In this document: positions 26,212 to 34,161 of the stretch, in pieces
How the letters are laid out: every line of letters begins with the position of its first letter
Numbering within the stretch: position 1 is the first letter of the stretch
Assembly: GCA_017463155.1 (NCBI GenBank)
Contig: JAFTPT010000027.1
Location: 62,001-126,000 of the forward strand
DNA length: 64,000 nucleotides
Reading direction: 5' to 3'
Origin: Blautia sp.
GTDB taxonomy: Bacteria > Bacillota > Clostridia > Lachnospirales > Lachnospiraceae
Program-made: the position numbers and the translations under genes
Notes under the pieces: generated by a model
The model's database searches: none
Seen by the model: the letters and a program-made list of their open reading frames with translations, nothing else
What the model was told of the DNA's origin: nothing

Positions 26212-26658
26212 ATGGAAAAAGAAGTATTGATACATGTGCGGGGGCTTCAGATGCTGGATGAGGACGGCCGGCAGGAGCCGATCGAGATCGTCGTTCCGGG
26301 CCAGTATTATTTCCGGAACGGAAGCCATTATCTCCGGTACGAGGAGATCATGGATGAGACGGCGGAGCCGACCGTCAACTATGTCAAGCTGTCGGACAGC
26401 GGCATGGAGGTCCGCAAAAAAGGCCTGGTAAACGTGCACATGGTCTTTGAGCGTGGAAAAAAGAACACGGCCTTCTACACAACACCCTTCGGTACCGTTC
26501 AGATGGGGATCGCCGCGACAGGCCTTGAGGTGGAGGAATCCGAAGAGAACCTGGGGGTCCGGGTGAATTATTCACTGGACATGAACGACGAGTATGTGGC
26601 GGAGTGTTATCTGGAAATGCAGATCCAGCCCAAAACGGCCAGCGGATTCTCGCTGTAG
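26212..26658 (+). CDS. DUF1934 family calycin-like protein
   Basis: A 148-residue cytoplasmic protein with the DUF1934 pattern: a short N-terminal strand (EVLIHVRGLQ), YRYEEI-like and YVKLSDSGMEVRKKG segments, FERGKKNTAFYTTPFGTVQMGIAA, then VRVNYSLDMNDEYVAE. The predicted fold is a small beta-barrel of the calycin type. Function is not established. The ATG at 26212 is preceded by AGAAAGGA at a rather long distance, so a slightly different start is possible. It follows murI behind two hairpins, so it may be transcribed separately. Confidence 0.75.
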   Translation: MEKEVLIHVRGLQMLDEDGRQEPIEIVVPGQYYFRNGSHYLRYEEIMDETAEPTVNYVKLSDSGMEVRKKGLVNVHMVFERGKKNTAFYTTPFGTVQMGIAATGLEVEESEENLGVRVNYSLDMNDEYVAECYLEMQIQPKTASGFSL

Positions 26659-26667
26659 TGGAGCAGG

Positions 26668-26737
26668 GCAAGACAGGGGACGGTTCTGTGTCTTGTTTGA
26701 CAAAGCAAACAAGACACAGAACCGTCCCCTGTCTTGC
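26668..26737. repeat. REP-like palindrome, copy 4 (32-bp perfect stem)
   Basis: Positions 26668-26699 and 26706-26737 are perfect complements around ACAAAG. The arm includes CAGGGGACGGTTCTGTGTC. It is almost identical, loop included, to the copy at 30446-30513. It lies between the convergent DUF1934 and DUF4037 genes. Confidence 0.92.
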
Positions 26738-26747
26738 CCGTCTTGCT

Positions 26748-27689
26748 TTACACAGCCGCGAGGACATGCATATTCCGAAGGACCGCATCCTTCACATGGT
26801 CATTGACGGCGTAGGCGTGGGCTTCCAGCTCGCTGTCGGGAATGTTCGACAGGGACTGATCCGCAAGGTGGTCCGAGATCACGACGGCGATCTCCTCGAT
26901 CCGGGCGGCTTTGGCCGGACAAAGCTCCGGGCTGTTGTCCGTTGTGAGAAGCCAGGAGAGTGGTTCCGCGAGGTCAGAGAACTGCGGGAGAGCGCACAGC
27001 GCGCGGAACGTCCATTTGTAGTAGGGCTGGTAGGTGGAATTCAGAAGAAAGATGACGCTGATCGTGCTTTTCACGAATTCACAGACCGCCAGCTGGGCGG
27101 CGGCCGGTTCGTTGTGCCGGAGACACCGGGCGTAGTTGTACTGGCCGGCCTGCCCCATGAGCAGCAGATATCCGGCCAGCCTTTTGAGGCGGACATCCTC
27201 CGGGTAGTACCGAAGCGCCGCCCGGATGCGGGTCATGGCGCCTTCGTTGTCAAAAAAGATCTCGCCTTTGGTGGCTTCGAGGAGCGACTGCTCCGGGACG
27301 GTCAGCCACTGCTGCAGCGTCAGATCACCGTCCGGGGATCCGGTCTTTGCCATAAAGAATTCCTCCGTCCGGAGGACGCCGTGCCGGTTTCCGCCGACGG
27401 GGGAGAGGGCCGGCCGGGCAAAACCTTTGTACTCTTTGGGAAGCTTTGCGTAGGCCCGTTCCAGCTGAAAAGCACTTCGCCTGTCCACCACGTCTTCTCC
27501 GGGCAGAAAGAGGCAGAAGCCGGGTGCGAAATCATGGTCCTGTGAGATGTCGTCGTCGTAGCCGGAGCATTCCGACCCGCTGCCGATCAGGCCGGCAGCC
27601 AGATGAGGGAGCAGTTGGGGGAACTGTTCCTCCAGCATGGGTTTTCCGAATTCTTCAAAATAAGACCGGGAGAGTTCAAGTCCGTTCAT
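26748..27689 (-). CDS. DUF4037 nucleotidyltransferase-like protein
   Basis: A 313-residue protein whose N-terminal part contains GLIGSGSECSGYDDDISQDHDF (residues about 34-55), resembling the GS and DxD signature of the polymerase-beta nucleotidyltransferase fold, followed by a helical C-terminal half. DUF4037 proteins are found beside TPR or regulator genes, and their substrate is unknown. The start lies inside the end of the upstream TPR gene (14-bp overlap), so the two are translationally coupled. It could modify a small molecule or RNA; this is inference. Confidence 0.75.
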   Translation of the reverse strand: MNGLELSRSYFEEFGKPMLEEQFPQLLPHLAAGLIGSGSECSGYDDDISQDHDFAPGFCLFLPGEDVVDRRSAFQLERAYAKLPKEYKGFARPALSPVGGNRHGVLRTEEFFMAKTGSPDGDLTLQQWLTVPEQSLLEATKGEIFFDNEGAMTRIRAALRYYPEDVRLKRLAGYLLLMGQAGQYNYARCLRHNEPAAAQLAVCEFVKSTISVIFLLNSTYQPYYKWTFRALCALPQFSDLAEPLSWLLTTDNSPELCPAKAARIEEIAVVISDHLADQSLSNIPDSELEAHAYAVNDHVKDAVLRNMHVLAAV

Positions 27690-28437
27690 AGATTATCCTC
27701 GCTTCTTCCCGCAGCTCGGCTGCCACAGCAAACCAGCCATGGTAGGCAAAACCGGGCGCGCATTTTTCACATACAAAGGCGTAGTAGCCGTCCCGGGGAA
27801 TGGACGGGTCCTGCAGCAGTTCACAGGCGTGGTCCAGGAGCTCCTGAATCCGGGTTTCCGCCTCCTGCATGCCTTCCGACAGAGCGATCGCGTCCGCCAT
27901 ATTCAGGCAGGTGATGGCCTGCTCCGGGGCACTGCCGGGAAGGCCTTCAAGAAGCGTCATGGCTTTCTGGTACAGGTCCATGGCCTGCGGATACTGTCCG
28001 AGGTTCTGGAAGGCCAGCGCCATGTTGTTGTACAGCCCGCTCATCAGGTCCGGAGAAATGGCGGGATCCTTCTCGTAGATCACAAGCGCTTTCTCAAAAA
28101 GAGAGAGTGCTTTTTCATTTTCACCGAAAGCACTTAAGGCGGTCGCGGCGTTGATGTATGTGGTGCCGCCGGAGGGTGAGTCTTCGAGAGAAAGGGCCGA
28201 AAGGAGGGACAGGGCGTCATCAATGTAGGTGAAGGCTTCTTTACGAAGACCCGATTTGCGGCAGTGGCCGATCAGCTCGTTTAGGAGGGACAATTCGCCC
28301 TGCCGGTCTCCGGAGAGTCTCGCCTCCGACAGCCAGTAGGTGAGGAGCCGTCCGGCACCCTCATAGTCACGCCTGTCCATATAGGCATTCAGTTTTTCCA
28401 TGATCCGCGGGAGCGGGATCCGTGCGGTCGTCTGCAT
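27676..28437 (-). CDS. TPR-repeat protein coupled to the DUF4037 gene
   Basis: A 253-residue cytoplasmic helical-repeat protein. The repeats are clearest around TTYINAATALSAFGENEKALSLFEKAL and LYNNMALAFQNLGQYPQAMDLYQKAM (residues about 95-165). TPR arrays serve as protein-binding scaffolds. The ATG read from 28437 has AAGGA 11 nt upstream on the minus strand. A candidate promoter lies at 28497-28525. The overlap with DUF4037 suggests that the two products form a complex. Confidence 0.75.
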   Translation of the reverse strand: MQTTARIPLPRIMEKLNAYMDRRDYEGAGRLLTYWLSEARLSGDRQGELSLLNELIGHCRKSGLRKEAFTYIDDALSLLSALSLEDSPSGGTTYINAATALSAFGENEKALSLFEKALVIYEKDPAISPDLMSGLYNNMALAFQNLGQYPQAMDLYQKAMTLLEGLPGSAPEQAITCLNMADAIALSEGMQEAETRIQELLDHACELLQDPSIPRDGYYAFVCEKCAPGFAYHGWFAVAAELREEARIIYERT

Positions 28438-28496
28438 AGGGTTGATCGTTCCTTTTCATGGGAGTATGCCGGCCAAAGACCGGGTTCTTTCCAAAG

Positions 28497-28525
28497 AGCA
28501 TAGCAGACTGCGGGAAAAAAGTAAA
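28497..28525 (-). promoter_or_regulatory. Candidate promoter of the TPR-DUF4037 operon
   Basis: On the minus strand TTTACT (28525-28520) and TATGCT (28502-28497) are separated by 17 bp, about 60 nt before the TPR start codon. Confidence 0.45.
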
Positions 28526-28579
28526 GGGATTGAGAAAGAACTGAGAAAGGAACAGAAAGGGCTTGCTAAAAAGAACAAT

Positions 28580-28609
28580 TTGCGCTATCATATAAAGAAA
28601 ATGTATAAT
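28580..28609 (+). promoter_or_regulatory. Promoter reading into the recombinase element
   Basis: TATAAT at 28604-28609 with TTGCGC at 28580-28585 (18-bp spacer). Transcription would begin near 28616, cross the left inverted repeat at 28659 and continue toward the recombinase. The promoter lies outside the segment bounded by the repeats, so inversion of that segment would uncouple it from the recombinase gene. The rest of 28438-28944 shows no gene. Confidence 0.5.
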
Positions 28610-28658
28610 AGATGGCTGCGAGGCAGCAGGAGCAGGCATAGGCCTGCCCGCCCGTTTC

Positions 28659-28683
28659 CGTCGTAGAGTACCTTACTACACGA
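28659..28683 (+). repeat. Left 25-bp inverted repeat
   Basis: It contains GAGTACCTTACTACACGA at 28666-28683. It pairs with the right repeat in 24 of 25 positions; the only mismatch is at 28665. It lies about 50 bp downstream of a TATAAT box and 260 bp before the recombinase start. Confidence 0.85.
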
Positions 28684-28944
28684 ACGGACGACCCTGATAT
28701 CATCTTACCGAACCTGTCGAAATCTGTCAATTGCTCCGGAAAACAGACAGATGGGTTTCCTGGAAAACGCAATATTATATGTAAAATTCATCTGCTTCCA
28801 TGAAGGAGCAATGGTTTCGACTGAGCTGAAGAATGGCCTTACACTCCAATAAGCGTAAGATGTATGACGTCGTTGCATTGACATTTCATGACATTACCAG
28901 AAATCAGCCGTCATTTACTCGTCCTTTGGAAAGGAGATCTGACA

Positions 28945-30090
28945 ATGTCAAGAAAGGGAGAAAACATTTACAAGCGCAAGGACGGAAGGTGGGAGGGTCG
29001 TTTTGCCAAGGCCCGCCGTCCGGATGGGAGAATCCAGTACGGATATGTATATGCCGGGAGTTATCAGGCCGCCAGGCAAAAGCTCAAAGAGGCAGCTGCC
29101 TGTTATCATACCGGGAGAGCATCTTCGGCAGTCCTCAGCAGCGAAGAAAGCGCCCCGCTCGGCGGCATTCTCGAAAACTGGCTGCGCATACTCAAGCCGC
29201 AGATCAAGGAATCCACCTATAATAAATACCGGAACGCGATCCGCCTGTATATTGTACCGTTCTTTCAGGAACGATCCGTCTCTTCGATCAGGGATGCCGA
29301 TCTGGAAGAATTCTGTTTATACCTGCTGACAAAAGCCGGCAGCCGCAAGACAGGCTTATCGTCCAAATCAGCGGCCGATACCTTCTCGATCCTGCGGAAT
29401 GTCCTGGCTTTTGCAGAACGCAGCGGATTCCGGCTCCAATGCGGAACGCGGAGTGCGTTCATCCGTCGCGAGCCTGCAAGAATGCGGATCCTGAGCCACG
29501 AGGAGCAGCGCATCCTCTGCCGGTATCTTCGCAGCGAACCTGATCCCCGTAACCTGGGTATTCTTCTCAGTCTCTTTACGGGCCTTCGGATCGGAGAACT
29601 CTGCGCTCTTCGCTGGGGGGATCTTTCTCTGACGGAGCGGACCCTGCATGTACATGCAACCCTGCAGCGGATTCAGGAGACTGGTGAGACAGCCGGTCCC
29701 AAAACCAGGATCGTGATCTCATCCCCAAAGAGCCGGTCTTCGATCCGCAGCATCCCGATCCCTGAACCCGTCGCCCTGCTTCTTGCAGAGGCCGTATGCC
29801 GGGATGATGCATATGTGCTTACCGGCCTGGGGCATTATGTGGAACCGCGGAGCATGCAGCGGTATTTTCATACGGTCCTTCAAAAACTGGGAATCAAGGA
29901 GATGAACTTTCACGGGCTTCGGCATACCTTTGCCACCCGGTGTGTGGAGGCCGGGTTTGATGTCAAAAGCCTCAGCGAGATTCTGGGACATGCGGGAGTA
30001 ACCGTGACAATGAACCGGTACGTTCATCCGACTATGGAAATGAAGAGGAAAAACATGGAAAGACTCTCTGGCTTATTAGCCGTCAGCTGA
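28945..30090 (+). CDS. Tyrosine recombinase (phage integrase family)
   Basis: A 381-residue site-specific recombinase. Residues 1-60 are an arm-type DNA-binding region (GENIYKRKDGRWEGRF), 75-165 a SAM-like core-binding domain, and 190-370 the catalytic domain with Arg215 (GLRIGE), His323 and Arg326 (HGLRHTF), His349 (LGHAG) and the nucleophile Tyr359 (NRYVHP), so it should be active. GAAAGGAG precedes the ATG at 28945. It is the only gene between two 25-bp inverted repeats. No excisionase, replication or conjugation gene is present, which argues against a complete integrative element and for a DNA-inversion or relic role. Confidence 0.9.
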   Translation: MSRKGENIYKRKDGRWEGRFAKARRPDGRIQYGYVYAGSYQAARQKLKEAAACYHTGRASSAVLSSEESAPLGGILENWLRILKPQIKESTYNKYRNAIRLYIVPFFQERSVSSIRDADLEEFCLYLLTKAGSRKTGLSSKSAADTFSILRNVLAFAERSGFRLQCGTRSAFIRREPARMRILSHEEQRILCRYLRSEPDPRNLGILLSLFTGLRIGELCALRWGDLSLTERTLHVHATLQRIQETGETAGPKTRIVISSPKSRSSIRSIPIPEPVALLLAEAVCRDDAYVLTGLGHYVEPRSMQRYFHTVLQKLGIKEMNFHGLRHTFATRCVEAGFDVKSLSEILGHAGVTVTMNRYVHPTMEMKRKNMERLSGLLAVS

Positions 30091-30144
30091 GATCGTCAGA
30101 AGTATCCGAACAGCATCTGATTTCGGGAATTCATGGATGCATCC

Positions 30145-30169
30145 TCGTGTAGTAAGGTACTCAACGACG
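30145..30169 (-). repeat. Right 25-bp inverted repeat
   Basis: It contains TCGTGTAGTAAGGTACTC at 30145-30162, the reverse complement of the left copy apart from one base. It lies 55 bp after the recombinase stop and 52 bp before the Phd-like gene. Confidence 0.85.
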
Positions 30170-30220
30170 ATACTGTAGCACAGATGTCCATGTTTTTCTA
30201 CAAGAAAGAAGGATGGAAAT

Positions 30221-30418
30221 ATGCCTACGATTTTGCCCGTTTCCGATCTGCGTACCTACACCGAAGTGCTGCGGCGATGCCAGCCGGGCGAGATGGTCTA
30301 CCTGACCAGAAACGGCCGCGGTAAATACGTGCTGATGGAGATCAGCGACTATGAGAAGCTGGAACAGGCCGGGAAACAACGGAGGAGCGACGGCCTGCCG
30401 GACAATCAGACAGAGTAA
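30221..30418 (+). CDS. Phd/YefM-type antitoxin without a visible toxin
   Basis: A 65-residue protein with the Phd/YefM layout: ILPVSDLRTYTEVLRRC, a GEMVYLTRNGRGKYVLM beta-hairpin and ISDYEKLEQ. Family members bind DNA as dimers and neutralise a RelE/ParE or Doc toxin usually encoded directly downstream. Here a REP-like palindrome and a gene on the other strand follow, so no partner exists in place. GAAGGATGGAA precedes the ATG. Either the toxin was lost when the repeat arrived, or the protein acts as a lone regulator of the adjacent recombinase element. Confidence 0.8.
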   Translation: MPTILPVSDLRTYTEVLRRCQPGEMVYLTRNGRGKYVLMEISDYEKLEQAGKQRRSDGLPDNQTE

Positions 30419-30428
30419 CACAACAAGA

Positions 30429-30513
30429 AAAGGGACGGTTCTCGACAAGACAGGGGACGGTTCTGTGTCTTGTTTGACAAAGCAAACAAGACACAGAACC
30501 GTCCCCTGTCTTG
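30429..30513. repeat. REP-like palindrome, copy 5, with a truncated extra half
   Basis: Perfect 31-bp arms at 30446-30476 and 30483-30513 flank ACAAAG. A further partial copy, AAGGGACGGTTCTC, precedes it at 30430-30443. The full hairpin is nearly identical to the one at 26668-26737. It lies between the antitoxin and the convergent membrane-protein gene. Confidence 0.92.
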
Positions 30514-30522
30514 CCTCGATCA

Positions 30523-30963
30523 TTATTTCCGGCGGAAGCGATCGAGGAATTTCTTTTTTTCCGGCGGACGCTCCAGGCTTCCGCGAAGTCCCTGGACGCC
30601 GACGATGTAGAGGCCGCTCACCTGTGCCTTGATCTCCTTCTTGACAGGGATCAGGTCGTAGACCTTTTCGTCCGCGATGAAGATCTGGATCCTGGGGCCG
30701 ACCTTGGCCTTGACGATCGGGAGCTTGGACCGGCGCATCAGCTTGGGTACCTGGTCGATCACCATCTGCGGAAGGCCTGATTCTTTGATCGGCATCCGTT
30801 TTTTGTCGATGACCAGCATGGATACGGTCTGTTTGGCGGCTTCGATCTGTGCCTGCTGTTCTTCCTGTTTCTTCTGCGTGCGCTTGCCCAGGATATAAAG
30901 GACGATCAGGGCAACAATCAGAACGGCCAGAATGACAAGAAGGACAATGGTTAGTGTATTCAT
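30523..30963 (-). CDS. Single-pass membrane protein, conserved hypothetical
   Basis: A 146-residue protein: a membrane helix at residues 4-26 (TIVLLVILAVLIVALIVLYI), a short Lys/Gln-rich coiled segment (KKQEEQQAQIEAAKQ), then a compact domain of about 85 residues with VSMLVIDKKRMPIKESGLP and IFIADEKVYDLIPVKKEIKAQVSGLYI, ending in a basic tail. The start at 30963 is supported by AGGAGG on the minus strand. The soluble domain is probably cytoplasmic. I do not recognise a named family. Confidence 0.65.
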   Translation of the reverse strand: MNTLTIVLLVILAVLIVALIVLYILGKRTQKKQEEQQAQIEAAKQTVSMLVIDKKRMPIKESGLPQMVIDQVPKLMRRSKLPIVKAKVGPRIQIFIADEKVYDLIPVKKEIKAQVSGLYIVGVQGLRGSLERPPEKKKFLDRFRRK

Positions 30964-31053
30964 AGGAGTCCTCCTGAACAGTTTATTTTTCAAAACGGTC
31001 AATGTGTTTTGAAACAGCATGTTTATTCTATCATCATTAATAGGAAAATACAA

Positions 31054-31082
31054 TTGTAAAATTGCGGGAACGCGTTTATAAT
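31054..31082 (+). promoter_or_regulatory. Promoter of the lipoprotein deacetylase gene
   Basis: TTGTAA at 31054-31059 and TATAAT at 31077-31082 are 17 bp apart. The leader to the start codon at 31229 is about 140 nt. Confidence 0.6.
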
Positions 31083-31228
31083 AGGTTATGGTAACCGGGG
31101 CAGTATGTCCGTTTATCGGAAAATACAGCTTGGGTCAGGGGAGAGTATATAATAAAACCATCCCGGGGATGCAAGAGCGGAGCAATCCGCAATGGTACCG
31201 GTACAAACTGGGGAGGATACAAGGGGTT

Positions 31229-32635
31229 ATGAGGAACAACAGAATATCCGTGGTGAAACGCCAGGGGATCCTGTTGATCGCAGTTCTGGGCATGCTGCTT
31301 CTGGGGGGATGCAGCAAAGTGCTTCCGTTTGGCGATCAGGTGATCCCGTCCGGGGAGGAGAAGACGGCGGACCGCAAAAAGGCATCGGAGGTGAAGCCGA
31401 CCGCGACACCGACGCCGACGCCCACGCCGACGCCGACACCGATCCCCGTACAGCCGATCCTTGACAAGGCCAAGGCCAAGGCGGATCAGTACGAGTACGA
31501 CAAGGCGATCAAGATCATTGAGAAGGCGCCGGAGTTTGAGGACAGCAAGGAGCTGCAGGCGGCCGTGACCAAATATGAGAACATCAAGGCAACCTGTTCG
31601 GCCTACCCGCTCGAGAAGATCACGCATATCTTTTTCCATTCGCTGATCTACGATACGGACAAGGCTTTTGACGGGGACGATGACGAGGCCGGCTACAACC
31701 AGATGATGACGACGATCGACGAATGCAAGGCGATCCTGCAGTCCATGTACGAGAAGGGCTACGTGATGGTGAGTCCGCACGATATGGCGACCATAAATAA
31801 GGATGGGACCATGAGCCGCGGCAAGATCATGCTCCCGCCGGGCAAGATCCCGTTCGTGCTTTCGCAGGACGACGTGAGCTACTACCACTACATGGATGAC
31901 GACGGTTTTGCAAGCCGCCTGGTGGTGACCGACGACGGCAAGATCAAGTGTGAATATATCGAGGACGACGGATCGGTCTCGGTCGGGGATTACGACCTGG
32001 TTCCGATCGTCGACGAGTTTGTGGAGGAGCATCCGGACTTTTCGTACAAGGGACGGAAAGGGATCCTGGCGCTGACCGGCTACAACGGCGTGCTGGGATA
32101 CCGCACGGACTCCGCCTATAAGACCGGCAAGAACCTGCAGGAGAACCAGGAGGAATTCCTGGAGGAGCATCCGGACTTTGATTTTGACCAGGAGGTGGCT
32201 TCCGCCACGGCCGTGGCGGAAGCGCTCAAGGCCGACGGCTGGGAGTTCGCAAGCCACACCTGGGGACACAAGAATGCTACAGAATCCTCCGCGGAGGATC
32301 TGGAGACAGATAACAAAAAATGGGAAAAGAACGTTGCTCCGATCCTGGGCAAGACGGATATGATCATCTTTGCTTTCGGAGCGGACATCGGCAACTGGGA
32401 GCCGTATACGATGGATAATCCAAAGTATGCCTATTACCGAAGCCGAGGCTACCGGTATTACTGCAACGTCGATTCCAGCCAGTACTGGGTGCAGGTCACG
32501 GATGATTATTTCCGGCAGGGCCGCCGGAATCTGGATGGATACCGGATGTATTACAATCCGGAGATGTGCAGTGACCTGTTTAATGCCAAGAAAGTCTTTG
32601 ACAAGGCAAGACCCGTTCCGGTTCCCGAAATGTAG
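31229..32635 (+). CDS. Lipoprotein with polysaccharide deacetylase (NodB-like) domain
   Basis: A 468-residue surface lipoprotein. The lipobox LLGGC lies near residue 28, followed by a TPTPTP spacer (residues about 58-72), a helical segment (residues 75-120) and a NodB-fold catalytic region. Recognisable parts are VLSQDDVSYY (metal-binding Asp-Asp), FASHTWGHKN (zinc histidines) and IFAFGADIGNW. It would remove acetyl groups from a cell-surface or host glycan, but the motifs are diverged. GGGAGGATACAAGGGGTT precedes the ATG. It stands upstream of two further exported envelope proteins on the same strand. Confidence 0.75.
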   Translation: MRNNRISVVKRQGILLIAVLGMLLLGGCSKVLPFGDQVIPSGEEKTADRKKASEVKPTATPTPTPTPTPTPIPVQPILDKAKAKADQYEYDKAIKIIEKAPEFEDSKELQAAVTKYENIKATCSAYPLEKITHIFFHSLIYDTDKAFDGDDDEAGYNQMMTTIDECKAILQSMYEKGYVMVSPHDMATINKDGTMSRGKIMLPPGKIPFVLSQDDVSYYHYMDDDGFASRLVVTDDGKIKCEYIEDDGSVSVGDYDLVPIVDEFVEEHPDFSYKGRKGILALTGYNGVLGYRTDSAYKTGKNLQENQEEFLEEHPDFDFDQEVASATAVAEALKADGWEFASHTWGHKNATESSAEDLETDNKKWEKNVAPILGKTDMIIFAFGADIGNWEPYTMDNPKYAYYRSRGYRYYCNVDSSQYWVQVTDDYFRQGRRNLDGYRMYYNPEMCSDLFNAKKVFDKARPVPVPEM

Positions 32636-32655
32636 TAGAGAGGAGAATTACGATC

Positions 32656-34089
32656 ATGAAGAAAAAATTGTATCTTGCACTGATGTCCATGTGTCTTGCT
32701 GTGACGGCTGTACCCGCCGCGGCCTGGGCCGAGGAAGGAGCTGCCGAGGAGGCTGCGGAGGAGACCGTAGAAGAGGCTGCTGAGGAAACGGCAGAAGAGA
32801 CGACGGAAGAAGCCGCTGAGGAAGCCGCGGACGAGGAGATCGAGATCGAAGAAGGTGCGGCCGAGGACGTGGACGATGCGGAAGAGACCGTGGAGGAAGA
32901 GCCCGCCATGAAGTTCGAAGGGATCACCCGGCTGATCGAGACCGAGGATCTTTCCAAATACATCAAGCTTCCCGAGTACAAAGGCCTCGAGCTTACCAGA
33001 CAGGTCGAAGAGGTTACCGAAGAGAGCATCGAACAGCGTCTTCAGGACGAGATGACCGACTATCAGGAATCCGTGGCGGACGCGACGGTCGAGAACGGCG
33101 ACACGGCCGTGATCGATTTTGTGGGAACCAAGGACGGCGTCGAATTCGACGGCGGTTCCGCCGAGGGCTATTATCTGGAGATCGGGTCCGGCACCTTTAT
33201 CCCGGGCTTTGAGGAAGGCCTGGTCGGCATGAAGGTCGGCGAGACCAAGGATCTTGACATCACCTTCCCGGAGGATTATGGCGTAGAAGACCTGAACGGC
33301 GCGGCTGTCGTCTTCAAGGTCACCATCGAGGATATCCTTCGCACGCCGGAGCTTACGGATGAGTGGGTCGCCGAGAACATCGAGGAGTGCAGCACCATCG
33401 ACGAGTACAGGGCTAAGGTCGCCGGCGAGATGCAGGAGGAGGCAGAGGAGAGCGCCGACAGTGATCTGCGCCAGAACGCCTGGTATGAGGTACAGGAAGG
33501 CTCCGAGATTCTGGAGTATCCGGAGGAGGAGATCCAGAAACAGAAGGATCTGATCGATTCCGAATATACAGCCTACGCCGAGGACGGCGGAATGACGCTG
33601 GACGAGTTTATTGAGAGCCAGGGCTTCGATAAGGAAACCTACGAATCGGAGAAGCAGACCTACGCCGAGATGATGGTCAAGCAGCTCCTGATCGCACAGG
33701 CGGTCCTTGACGCCGAGGGCATCAAGGATAACGATCCGATGGTCATGGATGTTGCTGCCAAGGTGGCCGGGGAGTTCGGCGTCGACGATATCAACGTCCT
33801 TGCCGAGTACTTTGGACTGGAAGCTGTCAACCGTGCCGTTGCCATGGAGTGCGTGGAACAGGTCATTCTCGACAACGCGAATGTGACCACCGAGACGGTC
33901 TCCGCGGCGGCTGACGAGGAGCTGGATCTTTCCGAGCTTATCGAGAACGGCGACGTTGAGATCGAAGAGGTCGATGAAGAAGCAGCGGAAGACGATGCGG
34001 CGGAAGCTGCGGACGCGGCGGCTGAGACCGAAGACACCGTAGAGACCGAAGAAGCAGCGGAGGACGCTGAGACCGAAACAGCAGAATAA
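32656..34089 (+). CDS. Exported trigger-factor-like FKBP peptidyl-prolyl isomerase with acidic tails
   Basis: A 477-residue exported foldase. It has a signal peptide (residues 1-25, ending AWA), a first low-complexity Glu/Ala/Thr stretch (26-88), an FKBP-type domain at about 140-235 (GDTAVIDFVGTKDG, GSGTFIPGFEEGLVGMKVGE) and a helical region like the trigger-factor C-terminal chaperone domain (240-410). A second acidic tail follows. It is expected to speed proline isomerisation and folding of secreted proteins outside the membrane. AGAGGAG precedes the ATG 20 bp after the deacetylase, so the two are probably co-transcribed. Confidence 0.85.
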   Translation: MKKKLYLALMSMCLAVTAVPAAAWAEEGAAEEAAEETVEEAAEETAEETTEEAAEEAADEEIEIEEGAAEDVDDAEETVEEEPAMKFEGITRLIETEDLSKYIKLPEYKGLELTRQVEEVTEESIEQRLQDEMTDYQESVADATVENGDTAVIDFVGTKDGVEFDGGSAEGYYLEIGSGTFIPGFEEGLVGMKVGETKDLDITFPEDYGVEDLNGAAVVFKVTIEDILRTPELTDEWVAENIEECSTIDEYRAKVAGEMQEEAEESADSDLRQNAWYEVQEGSEILEYPEEEIQKQKDLIDSEYTAYAEDGGMTLDEFIESQGFDKETYESEKQTYAEMMVKQLLIAQAVLDAEGIKDNDPMVMDVAAKVAGEFGVDDINVLAEYFGLEAVNRAVAMECVEQVILDNANVTTETVSAAADEELDLSELIENGDVEIEEVDEEAAEDDAAEAADAAAETEDTVETEEAAEDAETETAE

Positions 34090-34099
34090 GTACCGATTT

Positions 34100-34136
34100 C
34101 CCCGACGTCCGGGCTTTTCAGGACGCCGGGGTCTTC
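34100..34136 (+). terminator. Hairpin after the FKBP foldase
   Basis: Arms CCCCGACGTCC (34100-34110) and GGACGCCGGGG (34121-34131) pair with one mismatch around a 10-nt loop. Only a short T-rich tail follows, so termination may be partial. Confidence 0.55.
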
Positions 34137-34161
34137 ATGATTGATAAGGAAGCGATTAAAA

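Larger units (their letters stand above)
28659..30169 (+). mobile_element. Candidate invertible segment: tyrosine recombinase between 25-bp inverted repeats
   Basis: The segment is bounded by inverted repeats at 28659-28683 and 30145-30169 that match in 24 of 25 positions. It contains a single gene, a tyrosine recombinase. Inverted repeats around a site-specific recombinase are the layout of DNA inversion switches. A promoter outside the left end (28580-28609) reads in. Alternatively the repeats are the ends of a small integrative element. No direct target repeats were identified. Confidence 0.6.

Noticed and set aside
28438-28944. tRNA or other structured RNA gene in the gap before the recombinase
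   Set aside because: No cloverleaf or known RNA motif was found, only a promoter, a small GC-rich hairpin and the left inverted repeat.
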